Shown here: in pieces, positions 11,899-23,598 of the stretch | Layout of the letters: each line of letters begins with the position of its first letter | Numbering within the stretch: the first letter of the stretch is position 1 | Origin: Diospyros lotus | Taxonomy: Eukaryota; Streptophyta; Magnoliopsida; Ericales; Ebenaceae | DNA length: 64,000 bases | Direction of reading: 5' to 3' | Assembly (NCBI RefSeq): GCF_014633365.1 | Contig: NC_068340.1 | Location: 39,456,328 to 39,520,327, forward strand | The notes under the pieces: model-generated | What the model saw: the letters and a program-made list of their open reading frames with translations, nothing else | Told to the model about the DNA's origin: nothing | Database searches by the model: none | Translations under genes and position numbers: made by a program

Positions 11899-13067
11899 AG
11901 TCGTACCTGATGGCAGTGGCATTGATATGCCTACTGCAGGAGCACTTTTGCCTGCATTTTGCCAATTGATTGAGAACAAGGTGGTGAGTAGAGAGTAGCT
12001 GTAGTCAGTTATTGGTCGTTTTGACTGTTAAAAGAGTAACACATTCAGTCATTTATTTGCCCTTGACGAGGGAGTTTTGGTCTGTCTACCATAGGTTGTA
12101 TTCAACTTTACAGGTGATGATAGTTATGATGAATTCATGGATCATTTCTACGTTTGTTTTTTTTATCCAAGTAAATGGCATTGGATATCTTAAAAAACAA
12201 CTTAAGCTAAATAACATAAATTGTCATTAAATTTTATATTAAAATATAAAATAATTATTAAATTTTAATTTATAATATCATTAAATTTTAATTTATTATA
12301 TAATTTTATAATTATTGTCAATTATTATTAAAAAAATTAAAAAAATATTAATATTCTTATATTTTAATATAAAATTAATTAATATTTTGTATGTTAATGT
12401 AAAATTTAATAATATTTTCATATAAAATTTAATAATTATTTATATTATTTAACCATCTACATTATTAAATCTCTTTTAACGGTAATTAATAATAATTATA
12501 AAATTATGTATTAAATTAAAATTTATTAAACTCTTAACTATAAATTAAAATTCAATGATTTTTTTATATTTTAATGTAAAATTCAATAATTATTTATGTT
12601 ATTCAACCAACAATGATTTGAGGTCTAAGTGAAATTTACTTAAAAAGAAAAATCTATTCTGCACCCAAACAAATTCATAAGCCATTTACAACATCATTTC
12701 TATCTGTACATGTCTGTTATATGTAGTCAAGCCAACGGTATATTTCAACAGCAATTACATCATATAACACATGTATACCTCTACTCAAAATCTACCTGGC
12801 CAACCTGCTTGTGCTAGCAAATGCATCCACAGTGCCATCATCTTCACGAACCATCACCATTCGCCAAGAGAGAAAGCCTCTCCACTCAACCAAATCACCA
12901 AAAGATGATACATTCCCACCAGATGCAGATGCAGTGCATTAAAACTTCAAAATAAGCCAACAATGAGAGCAGAAGTCATCTGAGAAACCAACACCAACCC
13001 CTTTCAAACAACAAAACCCCCTTCTTCAAACAGTCGCATCCTCCACCAGATGGGTCCATTGCCATCT
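11899..13067. other. Convergent 3' flanks of ATAD3 and the PPR gene
   Basis: This stretch contains the 3' UTR of ATAD3 (roughly 11899-12180) and that of the minus-strand PPR gene (roughly 12650-13067), separated by an AT-rich inverted-repeat element. There is no coding potential. Polyadenylation sites cannot be fixed from sequence alone. Confidence 0.6.
12205..12610. mobile_element. AT-rich inverted-repeat (MITE-like) element
   Basis: The left side (about 12205-12300, with ATAACATAAATTG and TTAAATTTTATATTAAAATA) is matched in inverted orientation by the right side (about 12480-12610, with TATTTATGTTATTC and TATTTTAATGTAAAATTC). The arms are imperfect and almost entirely AT, so the exact ends and target duplication cannot be set. 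There is no coding capacity. It lies just downstream of the ATAD3 stop codon. Confidence 0.5.
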
Positions 13068-16000
13068 TTATTGTGTATATCCTTGTCCAATTCCTTCTTC
13101 AACTCCATTATATAACGGTGCATTCTCTATACTACTTGCAGCACTAGGGAAGTTTAATTTTCCCTTCCGTCCAACCTCGAGTTTTTTCAGGAATGGGATC
13201 CCCAAACTGTGCATGGAATTTAAAATTCCTTCAGCCCTCAGTTCCTTGCCCGCTGACTTGTAAAAGTGCACGGCTGCACTCATGATAAACCTGTCCGGTT
13301 CCATGGACCCCTGTATGCTTTCAAAGAGGGATATACCATCTTCTACCTGCCCATAGTCCATATAACCCCTCAGCATGGTCCTATAACATGCGGGATCAGG
13401 ACTTAAACCCGATTTCAAGAGGTCCTCAAAGACCCTTTGAGCTTCCCCAATCAATCCAGCTTTTGTGAAAGCAGAGAGTAAGAGGTTAAAATGAGCACAG
13501 GAAGGGGAAATCCCTCCTTTCTGCATCGAAATAATGGCTTCCTCTGCCTCTGAGTACTTTAGTCCCTCCGCATAAGCTCGAACAAGGGCAAGGTAGGTCA
13601 AGGAGTCTGGTAAGATATCATCTTCCTGCATGGCTTGGAAGAGTTCCTCTGCTTCCCGATGAAGTCCTGCAGTACCATACACATTCATCATAATATTGTA
13701 ACTGACCTGCATTTTCCCAGGAAAATCAAGTAAGCATCTTCTTGGTAGTTTCAAGATCCAGAGAATTTAATGGACAACAAGGACCGATTGTTTAACACAA
13801 CATCATGTTTCATCGAAGTACTAAAGAGAGCAGAGCATCAAAATCATGGTATATTCTTTTCTAATAACTTTCAAGCATTTGGGAGCACAAGCTCTGATTT
13901 CACCACATTTTGATGAGCAGAGAAAAGAGGAGGGGAAATAATTATCAAAGTAAATCATTTAATATTGGAAAAAATCAGAAGGCCAATTTCCCTAAATATG
14001 ATCCTACAGGAATCAATAATATGGAACCATTTCTAAAAAAGCTTTCTTAATTATAACAACGATAATAATAATTAGGGCAAATTACACTCAGCACCCCTAA
14101 GGTTTGGTAAAAAACATAGACACCAACATTTGAGAAACAATAGTGACCTCCCCTAATTTTTTCTACTCTTACTACACTTCGCCCCTGTCGTCATTAAAAT
14201 TATTAATATGACGAAAATACTTTCACATTTTCTCTGCCTCTCCCTTTGTCCTCCTCTGCCTAGCAAACTGGCCAAAATCTAGCAATTTGTCGATCTCTTT
14301 CTCTCTCTCTTTTTAGTTCCACTACGGCTAACCCTAAACACTAAACCATCGACAAACTAAAAAGAGAGAGAGACCAACAGACAACTGGCTTCTGACTAGT
14401 TTGCCATACGAGGAGAAAAGACAGAGAGGGAGAGAAAATGTGAGCACATTCTCCTCATTAAATTTTTTAATATTTGTTAGGTAACAATAATGTACCGAGA
14501 GTTGAAAAGTGAGTTGAGGTTTCTATTATTTGAGAAATATTAGGGGTGTCTCAGTCTTTCTATCAAACCTCAAGGGTGTTTAGTGTAATTTACCCTAATA
14601 ATTATTAAGGCCTCCTAGCATCTGAAATTTATTACAACACCATGGGGCATACATTATTTATCTATCTTTTAATTTTGCATACAAATGTCCATACCTTCCC
14701 GGGTATTATTCCTTCATCCTGCATCTTGCTAAACAGAAGGGATGCTTCATGAACTTTACCTACAAAGTGGTGGAAAAACATAAAATTGCATGATAGTCTC
14801 AAGAAACATAACAGAAATAGCTAGAAAAACAATATGCTTGCTCATAACAGATCAGACTTTTCCAGGTAGAAAAAGTAGCTGTTTCCTGTTTTATTCTAAC
14901 TTGTAATCTCCAGAATCTCTTGCAAGACCTAACGGTATTAGGAAATATTAGTTCTTAATTTCTCATGAGATGAATGCAAAAAAAATTCTTCTCTTAAAAT
15001 GCAGAAACATATATCATTACCATATTTTCCATAGTAGCATATCAAATTGGTATATGCCTTCTCATCCAAAGAAACACCCATAGTTTGAGCCACGTTGAAC
15101 ATCTCTACAGCTTTATTCAGATTTCGGCCCCGTCCATGTACACTGCAACAACAATAGCTTCCATTATTCTTCCCTTTTCTAGGTCTTCCTTCCCTTTTTT
15201 AGAATCAACAGAAATTTCACCTAATCATTATGCTATATGTCTGAATTGATGGAATGACTCCCGAAGAAAGCATGCGCTCATATAAGCTGGCTGCAGAATG
15301 CAATTTACCTGTAAATGCAAAGAGGTGTCAATCTTAGCAAATCACTATACAATCCCCCACTAAATTGAGTAAAGTGGATATGTGAACCTGCTTCTAGCAT
15401 GGCCTTGATGAAGGTGTTGTATGCCACTGTATCAAGGTCCAAGTTGTTGCAAAAGCTGCCATGGATGACATCCTCTGCTTCTCGATATTTTCCTGCAAAC
15501 CAAGAAATATTTATAAAAGATGGAAGCTATAAACACTTATATAGCATATCAGACTACAATGGGGACTCTTCAAGCCAGGAGTACTAGTGTCTGTGCAAGC
15601 AGAGCCATCATGAATGATGGTTATAAACGGATTTGGAATAAGATTGGCAATCTAATTTCAAACTTAAGATTGGCAATCTAATTTCAAACTTAATATAAAG
15701 ACCTTTGAAGAACATAACAGTTGGTTCAAAATCATATCAAACGGTGTCTAAAATTGTAATGGTGTCAGGACTGTTCAATATCTATCAAGTTGGTGAAATA
15801 GAGAAATGCTAAATACTTCGTGATCCATCAGTATTCAGTCAGCAGAATCTCAAGACTTTATTTTCCTCTAAGTATACAATTTAATAACTTTAGTTTAAAC
15901 TTATCAATACCCTCAGAAAATACTGCAGTTTCCTCAATACTCACCAACGAAGCAGATAGTATCAAAGTAGTAAAGAGACTTCTTTTTTTTTTTCCTTTTT

Positions 16001-19000
16001 TTTCTTTTTTGGGCATATTATAGATTATAGATGGAAGAACTTCAAAATGGGCATCCCTAGTGCGAGGCTCTCTGTTTTGCCAGGATTGGGAGATGGTTGC
16101 TTTTGTACACAGCCTTACATTTGCTTTGCAAAAAGGCTGTTTCCACAACTTAAACTCGTGGCCTTCCAATCACAAAGGAGAAAGCTTACCCTTGTTACCA
16201 AGGCTCACCCTCAGAGGATATCCAGAAACATGGAGATAAATGTACTCAATTATGCAAGTACATCTTACCAGAGAACGTTTACAGAATGGCTAATTGCTCA
16301 ATATGCAAGAATTATTTCCAATCAGTAGTAATAGCTTCACAAATCTCAAACCCGATTATATCATCTATAGAGCACACTACTCGGTATTTAGATTCACCAC
16401 TCTTACCACCATTACTTAGAGCATTTACAAGCATGCTGATAGCCACAGCCCCCAAATCCTGCTTTTTCTCCAATGCTTCCTTGTAAAACAAGTATGCAGC
16501 TTCTAGTTGACCGCTTTTAGCATATGCATCAATCATTGAATTATATAAAGGTTTTGCATTTATTGGAGAGCTGCCCACCATTTCAAAAACCTTTTGTGCC
16601 TGTTTTAGCTTTTGTTGCTTTCCATAGAAGCTAATCATAGAAGCAGTTGCAACATGCTCTGGGATATGGCCTAGTTCAATCAATAGCTTGTAAAGATATT
16701 CTGCTTTTGATATGTTACCTACAATGAACTTAATGTCAGTGATTAAATAGATCATAATATTAATTTGCTTCTGTTAAAACATAATACTGAGAACATGAAG
16801 AGAGAGATTCAAAACATTCTGAGAAAAGTTGTGCAGCTGAGCGACATTCAACCCAAGAAAAAAGAAAAAATGGAAAAGAAACTGAAAAGGGGGGGAAAAC
16901 AAATTACATAAGTAAATTCTTGCCTTCTTTGATCAATTTATTAACAAGCTGACTGGCAACAGACAAGCCATTAGCACTCTTCAGTAGCAATTTAAGTATT
17001 TCTTTTGTCTTACTGGATTTCCCATCAGCCAAACTCAAACTAAGCATCAGCTCAAAAGCTAGAGCACCATGTTGATCTAAGTGCTCTAAGCTGTCTTCAA
17101 CTTTGTTATATCCCCTTGATTCTCCATGCATCAACATATAAAATATTTGCATGAACTTAGAGTTCTCAAAGAGTCCACTTGCACTCGTTTCTTCCACCAA
17201 ATGTTCCACATCTCTTAACATTCCTTCCCTGCAATATAATTTAAGGATGTTCTTGAGAAGTTCCGGGTCAATTTTGACTTTATCTTTTCTTATATGAATC
17301 ACAAAATCCTTGGCCTTTTCAATTAGGCTCAGTCTCGTGTACAATTCAAGCATGTTATTGCAAGAACCAGTGTCAGGGCTTCCAGTCTTCAGTAAAGCCT
17401 GATACATAAGTTCAGCAGAAACTAAATCTTCCTTCATTATATAACATTGCAATAAGACAATATAAGCAAATCTAGAAAACCAAATATTTCTACTCTTCAT
17501 CTGTTCCATAGTACTCAAAGCCTTATCACAAGCTCCAGAACTGAGATAGACTTGAGCCATTGCTATATAAGTTTTCTCATCACTAAGTAGGCCCAACTTC
17601 TCAATCTCTTTAAATGTCCTCTGGGCATCTTCATAAAGACCAAGTTTGCCATATATCCGAATAAGTAAGCCATATATGACTTCATCTGGAGCAATTTTGT
17701 GCCTTTCCATTTCAGAAAACAGGGAAACGGCTTTATGATAATCTCCACTTTTATAATGCAGTGTTAGCAGAGAAGCACACGTGTAATTACTAGGAACTAT
17801 TCGTTGCAATCTCATGTCTTCGTAGAGTCTGAGTGCTTCATCCTGGTTACCCTTTTTGCAGCTTAAACTGATAAGCAAGCTGTAAGTTACCTCCTCAGGT
17901 ACAAGACCCAGATTCTTCATTTCATTAAACACCTTAAAGGCTTCTGCAGGTAGACCTTCTTTCACAAATGAGCTAATGACAACAGTATAAGTAAAATGGT
18001 TAGGCAGAACCCCTTTGTGAACCATTTGCTTCCATAAATCTATAACATTTCCATGGAGTGACTTCTTTTGTAAAGATGAGAGTATGAAATTGAAAACTGG
18101 AATAGAGAGCATGATCCCCCTCCCTTCTATGGCAGAATAAAAAGATAGCATACTCTTGTGGCGTCCCCATCTGGCATATGCACACAGCAATGTACCACAT
18201 GCAACCTCATCTGGTTCACATCCAGCCTCGAGCATCTCCAGGAAGGTCTGTTCAGCAAGTTTGATTTTGCCAACTTGGCCATATATTCGCAGAAGAATTG
18301 TATACACAATGACACTGGGCCGGTAGCTCAACTGCTCAAGCGTAAAACTAAGATTACATCAAATTAATATGTGCAGGTCATTACCAAAACTAGATGAAAA
18401 AATGGTAGATAAAATGTTTTGTTTCCAGGAAGTTAAAAACCAACAGCCACTATTGCAGTCTTCAACTAAACACCTTTGTGAAATGCTAGCAACCGGATCT
18501 AAATGAACAAATAAGAGGAAATGGCCAAAACTTATGATGTTAACTTGAATAATTCAATATTGCTTTTGAGCAGATAATGGACCATAGGGACTAGAAAACG
18601 ACTATCTAGCCTAGACCATGCCTAAGCAAATTAGGGTTGTCCTTAATTGCAACTTATCTTAACCAAATTAAATCGGTGGCTGACATTCTCAATGTCAATT
18701 GACAATACAAATCCATGCAAAAGAACAATGTGCCAAAATTTTATACTGGATGGACAATGATGAGATAAAGTTTCATACTGTCTTCACGCAAAAAGGTTTC
18801 ATGAGATGAGAATGAATGAAGATAACTGATAAGTTCATGTTCCATCAGATAGTTGATATGCGCGAAACCAACCGACCAAGATAAATTGAGCAAAATTTAA
18901 GGCGGGATACATGTGAAAGCTAGAAGTGAAGAAATTATTGGAGACACCTGAAGTTTCATCCAGGCAAAGAAGTCCCTCGCTTGCCTCCAACCCTTCTGCT

Positions 19001-19511
19001 CCTTGAGCACAATGCACATCTCCTTGAAGGTAAGCTTGGCGACGAAAGAACCCATCACTCTCCTCATATCGTACGACCCATCCGGCTTCCCAGAGAGGCT
19101 CCGAACCGTTTGAATGGCGGCGACAACATGCTTACCGTACAAATGGCCATTTCTATCATCTTCAAGGTACCTAACCATCTGCTCGGGAGTCCGCTTGATC
19201 CATTTGGGGGTTTGGGCGTGCGAGCCCTGGTTGCGCCGCAAGACGCTCAGGTACTGGGCCTTGGCCTTGATGATGCGGCGGGCGTTGTCGTCGGAGAGAG
19301 GGTTTTTGGGGTTCTTAGACTTGGGTTTGGGTTTGTTAAGGTTGTTGTTGTTGCCATCGCTGAGAGTCCAAGGGTCTGGTCGGGTGGCAGAGCAGAGGAA
19401 GATGGGAGTGGGTTTTGGGTTGGGGTTTCTGGGGGGATTTGGGTATGGGATGGCGTGGAAAGTGGGGGTGAAGGAGGAACTCAGGGCTGCTTCCATGGAT
19501 TGGGGTTCCAA
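13068..19511 (-). CDS. EMB976: P-class pentatricopeptide repeat protein, EMB976-like (At5g27270 type)
   Basis: Eight exons on the minus strand: 19511-18948, 18331-16924, 16718-16407, 15492-15388, 15308-15221, 15142-15021, 14759-14695 and 13706-13068, joining to 1100 aa. The N-terminus (about residues 1-60) is Ser/Pro/Asn-rich and acidic-poor, like a chloroplast transit peptide. A conserved non-PPR segment (about 75-188) precedes a long tandem array of 35-residue PPR motifs, with repeated patterns such as YTILLRIYGQVGK and YGLLIRIYGKLGLYEDA. There is no E, DYW or SMR tail, so it is P-class. P-class PPR proteins bind specific organelle RNAs; the Arabidopsis counterpart is embryo-essential. Seven introns are unusually many for a PPR gene but fit this family. 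Intron 2 uses a GC donor, introns 3 and 7 hold transposable elements, and the rest are GT-AG. Confidence 0.93.
14075..14595. mobile_element. Foldback MITE with 9-bp target duplication (Mutator-like)
   Basis: The ends are inverted repeats of more than 30 bp: GGGCAAATTACACTCAGCAC on the left and, read inward from the right, GGGTAAATTACACTAAACAC. Perfect 9-bp direct repeats TAATAATTA flank the element (14066-14074 and 14596-14604), the size made by Mutator-like transposases. The interior is also an imperfect inverted repeat, with CT-rich and AG-rich arms meeting near 14340, so a transcript could fold into a long hairpin. It lies in intron 7 of the PPR gene. Confidence 0.85.
16042..16216 (-). mobile_element. 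Au-like tRNA-derived SINE
   Basis: Read on the minus strand, it starts GAGGGTGAGCCTTGGTAACA (A-box region). It continues through a B-box-like ACGAGTTTAAGTTGTGG, then GGAAACAGCC, GCAAATGTAAGGCTG and GTACAAAAGCAACC, and ends GAGCCTCGCACTAGGGATGCCC. This order of blocks is that of the plant Au SINE family, as I recall its consensus. It has no poly-A tail, and I could not define a target duplication. It sits in intron 3 of the PPR gene in the same orientation as the gene. The divergence suggests an old copy. Confidence 0.75.
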
Positions 19512-22105
19512 AAGGAGGGGATTTCAAGAGCAGCGAGGCCTCAGTGCCATGGACAATGGATTTGGAGACGAAGAAGAAGATATCTACAGCTACTAGGGAA
19601 GATAACGGCAGCGAACACCGGAATAAACAAAGATCTTTGGACAACCTCGGCCCTAGTGTCGAACCTGCCAAGATATGATATTAAACGACAGCAGCATCAT
19701 GCACTCATGTTTCAAGAAACAGATAAAATCGGAGGTGAGGGCTCAAACTTGACATCCCCCTCCACTACACTTAAAAGTTCCGTTTGTTTGGTATAAAATG
19801 TTTTTTTTTAGGGAAAACAGTTCTTTAAAAAAAAATTGAAATGTGTTTTATGTTGTTGTTTGTAATTTGAAAATATTATAAAAAAATAATTTATAGCGTT
19901 TGGCTGAGATTTAAAAAAATTACATTATTTTTTTTATTTATTATTAAATATATAACATACATAGAGAGTAAAAATATAAATAAAAAATTAGATGGCTGAT
20001 GAGCAAAATAATAATAAAGAGAGACGAAAATGATGATGCACACATAAATCGAGAAAGATGAATTTGGGCAAAGATGGATGTAGATGATAATGCAAATAGA
20101 GCTTGACAAATAGAGGTAGAGAACGATAGAGATTGCAACGTAAGTAGGAGAATTTAGAACAAAATTAGAGCTTGACAAATTAGAAAATGTAGGTGGAGTT
20201 CGATAGACAAAGGCCGCACATAAAAAGTCGACGAATGACAATGATGCAAGAGGAGATGACGAACAAAGGTGACAACGTAGGAGGAGTTTCCTAGGAACCT
20301 GGCCTAATTGCATCTTCGTTGATGAAATAATTGAAAGAGAAGAAAAAAGATAAGGAGAGAAATGAAGGGAGAAGAGATAAATTAAACTTTCTGATTTTTT
20401 CCTAATTCGAATGCCTCTTGCGGATAGTTGATATAGCCCACTCTTACAAGAATAAAGTACTGGGAAGATACGTGGATGGTAACTTATATTGCAGCACCGA
20501 AACGAGAAATAATTTTAATAGGAAATAAAAATGTAAAATTGGACATTTTTCTAAAAAAATAGACATAAATAGAGTTCAAAATAAAAATGAAAATTTTTTT
20601 GAAAACGTTTCAAAAAAGGAAAAACGTCTTCTATGAAGCATTTCTGTGTAACATAGATGATAACTATCGTTACTATATACAACTATAAGTACTATTCATG
20701 CTAAATTATAAATACAGGAAAAAAATAAATTACAAAAAATAATATTAAAATTAATAACAAAAATTAAAAATAAAATTAGGTAATAATCTACTACACCAAT
20801 GGCCAGATGTCTACCTACATCCAAGTTGTGACAGTCGAGGGACAACAGTGGCGATGCATGAGGAGCTCAATGAAGGTAGAGAAAACGCTATGAAAGCTAG
20901 ATCGTTGTTTGATCTTGTAGCTTTGGAAAATGAACTCTTAATTTTAACTTGAAATGTCACTTTGAGTCACTCTACAGGGTTCGACGGGCCTATAGAGGAG
21001 GCAAAATGACGATTTTGCCTCCGCCTGCTTTGCAAATTTGCAAAGCGGGCCATTGCCCCCCCTCGCTCTACGCCTCCCCTACTTGCCATGGCCGCCGCTC
21101 GCCTCTCCGCAGTTGCCCGGCCTCGCCTTCGTCGCCTCGCCTCGCCTCGCCGACAGTTGATAGGTGAGGCGAGGCGTCGATGGCGGCGAGGCGACGAAGG
21201 CAAGGCCGGGCGACTGCGGAGAGGTGAGCGGCGGCCATGGCAGGTAGGGGAGGCGCAGAGCAGGGGGGTTCCATTGGAGGGGGAGGGGGAGAGCAGGACG
21301 TGGGGGCAAAATGGTCTTTTTGCCCCCTTTCGATAAGCCCATCAGTAAACTCGTCAGGCTCTCTACCATTTTTCTGTCACTTTTGGATTTTTGTTATATC
21401 TTGAGAAAATTAATCTTCATTGATTTCCTTTGACTTTCATGTTTTTCTAGTGCCAAACATAAAAAAACACGAAACAAACTTTTGGAGAAAATATTTTCAA
21501 ACAAACACAACCTTGAACATACACCCAATCACTTAAGAGCATCCACTGTTACAGTGGAAGGTTAGATTGGAACTATTTGACTTTTGTTTTTAACTATTTT
21601 AAATTAAATATCTTAATTAAATCATCACCTTTTGGGGTCTACCTTGACTTCTCCCATACAAAGTTTAGTTTTCTTAAATTATATTTTTTTTAATTTTCAT
21701 CAAGTCAAATGTATTTGCTTTGTTCAAGTGATTGCCTGTTTATTTAAAATTTCTTTTAAAATAAATTTTGTGAATTTTAATATTTTCATATGCTAATGTT
21801 TGAAATTTAAAATTTTGATGTAATTTTATAAATTTTGCTTTGTTTAACTGCATCTACTGTTCTATTTCCAGCATCTCCATATAACTCACACAAATGAACG
21901 TATCCCAAATGATTAACAAACATCTAGCACCAAGAAAAAACGTATGCTATATAGCAAATATAATAATCTGCAACAAAAGGTCCAAAAAGATAAAACCTAA
22001 AATAACCTAATTGGCTTGGGCAAAGTGATTGACAAGACAACCTTTGTCATTTCCATAATAGCTACAAAGGGAGCTGATATGTCTGGTCTGGTGTATCCTC
22101 ATCAT
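19512..22105. other. 2.6-kb intergenic region, probably transposon-derived
   Basis: The PPR promoter and leader occupy the left part (19512 to about 19780). From about 19781 to 21510 the sequence starts with GTTTGTTTGG and ends with CAAACAAACAC in inverted orientation, which suggests one old DNA-transposon derivative containing the GC-rich hairpin at 21066-21260; I found no matching target duplication. Long open frames here (for example 20313-19891) look like low-complexity shadows. The right part up to 22105 is the 3' flank of the small basic-protein gene. Confidence 0.4.
21066..21260. repeat. GC-rich near-perfect inverted repeat (about 75-bp arms)
   Basis: The left arm (about 21066-21141) contains CGCCTCCCCTACTTGCCATG and GCCGCCGCTCGCCTCTCCGC. 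The right arm (about 21185-21260) is its reverse complement with only a few mismatches. A loop of about 43 bases separates them. The block is a GC-rich island in AT-rich surroundings, and short GCAAAATG...TTTTTGCC words flank it further out. Open frames on both strands arise only because of the base composition. Confidence 0.85.
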
Positions 22106-23598
22106 TCATTCCAACATAGCATCATCTGGACCCTCATTCCCTGGCTTTTGAGATTTCTGCTTGTTCTTACCTGTACACAAATCAATAACCTCAAGTTGCA
22201 ATTTCCCACAATGAGAATAAAAAAAGCCGAAAGGAAAAGTTTTTACACAGGAAACAACTTAGAAGTGAACTTGCCTTTCCTCTTCAATTGCTTGACTTTA
22301 AGCTTCGCACTCTTCTTTAAGTGGAATTGGGCGGGCTGCTTATTGGCATCCTTGGATGTGTCTAATTTACAGAAAGAAATTGTACGGTTCAAAATTGTGA
22401 CATGAGCTTTACAAATGGGAAACTAAATACTTGGGCCCCTTGGTATCAAACTGAAATTGCAAGCATCCATTGGGAGGATATTCTAGTGTCCTAAATCCCC
22501 TATTTTCCAATGCCGGTGCTCATAATATCAAGTTGAACAACCAAATACCTAAATACCATGTGAAGAAAACCACATTTGTAGGACAATGGCATGCGCGTAT
22601 TTTCTAGTTCTTAAAATCATCAAAAGTCTAAGAATATCAGCCCCACAAATTCCAGATTAAAGCTAGATTAACAAAACTAAGCAAACAGATTAAACATGAA
22701 ACAACAATAACTAATGAAGCATAGTGTATATCTAGTTTGGCACAGTTGCATTTATTGTGGGGAATAAATTGGGGTTTTTGCATTTGTACTCAACAAAAAT
22801 AAGTACCAATAGCACACATCCAACCTACAAATAGACTCCTAATCACAACCATTTGACTACCCTTTTTTCTTCTTTGTCCAGCTATAATCCATTCAACCAA
22901 CCCCACCTAGCAGGATTAAGGCTTGATAAATTGTAGCAGTGGAATTACTGCCTCGGAAACAGTAAGCACAAATGACCACAAGGATAAAAGGATGGATTCT
23001 TCAGTATGCAGTGCCGTCAAATTACAGAGTACAATATAAACTTCTGAAAACGAATAAGCACATAAAAGAGCAGGAACCAAGGTAAAATCTCAACAGACAA
23101 TTAACATATAGAAAAAGAATGAAGTACCCTGTGCGACAGCCATCTCGACATCGTCCATGGTAACTAGACCCTTCCCCAAAGCCTCTTTCTGTTCCTGTTC
23201 CACAAAATACATTGCACACATAAATACACGCAAGGACACAGAGAGGGGAGAGAATATTCAACATTGCAATATCAAGACATCATGCTGATATGGTATCACA
23301 GTCCAATGACATCCAGATGAACTCTATCCTAAATTTTAAATTTATCAAAGACATCAATTCTCGTACGGATTATGATACCATGTCAACACGATTAGATGGT
23401 AATACAGTGAGATTGAATGTTTGAGAGAAGACGAACTCGGCGCCATTTCTTGAAGAGCTTGCGCTGGCGCTTGCCGGAGACGGAGAGGGGTTGAGGCTTT
23501 TGCTTAAGCTTGGCGGTGAAAGGGTGACCGTGACTGGCTCTCTTGCGCTCAGCAATCGCCGCTCTCCTCCTCTTCTGCACCTCGTTGAATTTCGCCAT
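22106..23598 (-). CDS. Small, highly basic conserved protein of unknown function
   Basis: Four exons on the minus strand: 23598-23437, 23194-23128, 22361-22275 and 22170-22106, joining to 126 aa. The protein is Lys/Arg-rich throughout: VQKRRRAAIAERKR at 8-21, SGKRQRKLFKKWRREQKEA at 41-59, an acidic-hydrophobic bit LVTMDDVEMAVAQ (about 64-76), and LKKSAKLKVKQLKRKGKNK (about 89-107). It ends in an acidic tail (DDAMLE). I recognise the layout from short uncharacterised plant proteins, and the SGKxxRKL block recalls the animal C11orf98 family. A nuclear or nucleolar role in ribosome biogenesis is inference from the basic composition. The conserved frame over four exons and the AAACCCTAG words upstream (near 23630) support a real gene. 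The last intron is GC-AG. Confidence 0.8.
22900..22940 (+). repeat. Recurrent CCCCAC...AAGGCTTG motif (SINE/LINE tail-like)
   Basis: The words AACCCCACCTAGCAGGATTA and AAGGCTTGATAAATTG occur together here in intron 2 of the small basic-protein gene. Very similar pairs recur at 36912-36945 and twice at 45330-45480, and weaker ones at 25580-25610 and 30840-30870. Such blocks commonly mark the 3' part of plant non-LTR elements; I cannot name the family. Confidence 0.4.

Noticed and set aside
18981..19796. 271-aa plus-strand open frame over PPR exon 1
   Set aside because: It is the antisense shadow of the real exon, whose product matches the EMB976 family.
19891..20313. 140-aa minus-strand open frame rich in Ser/Ile/Tyr
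   Set aside because: Low-complexity translation of AT-rich DNA, no family resemblance, inside a probable transposon remnant.
21079..21369. Pro/Arg-rich open frames on both strands
   Set aside because: They result from the GC-rich inverted repeat; mirror-image products on both strands argue against coding.
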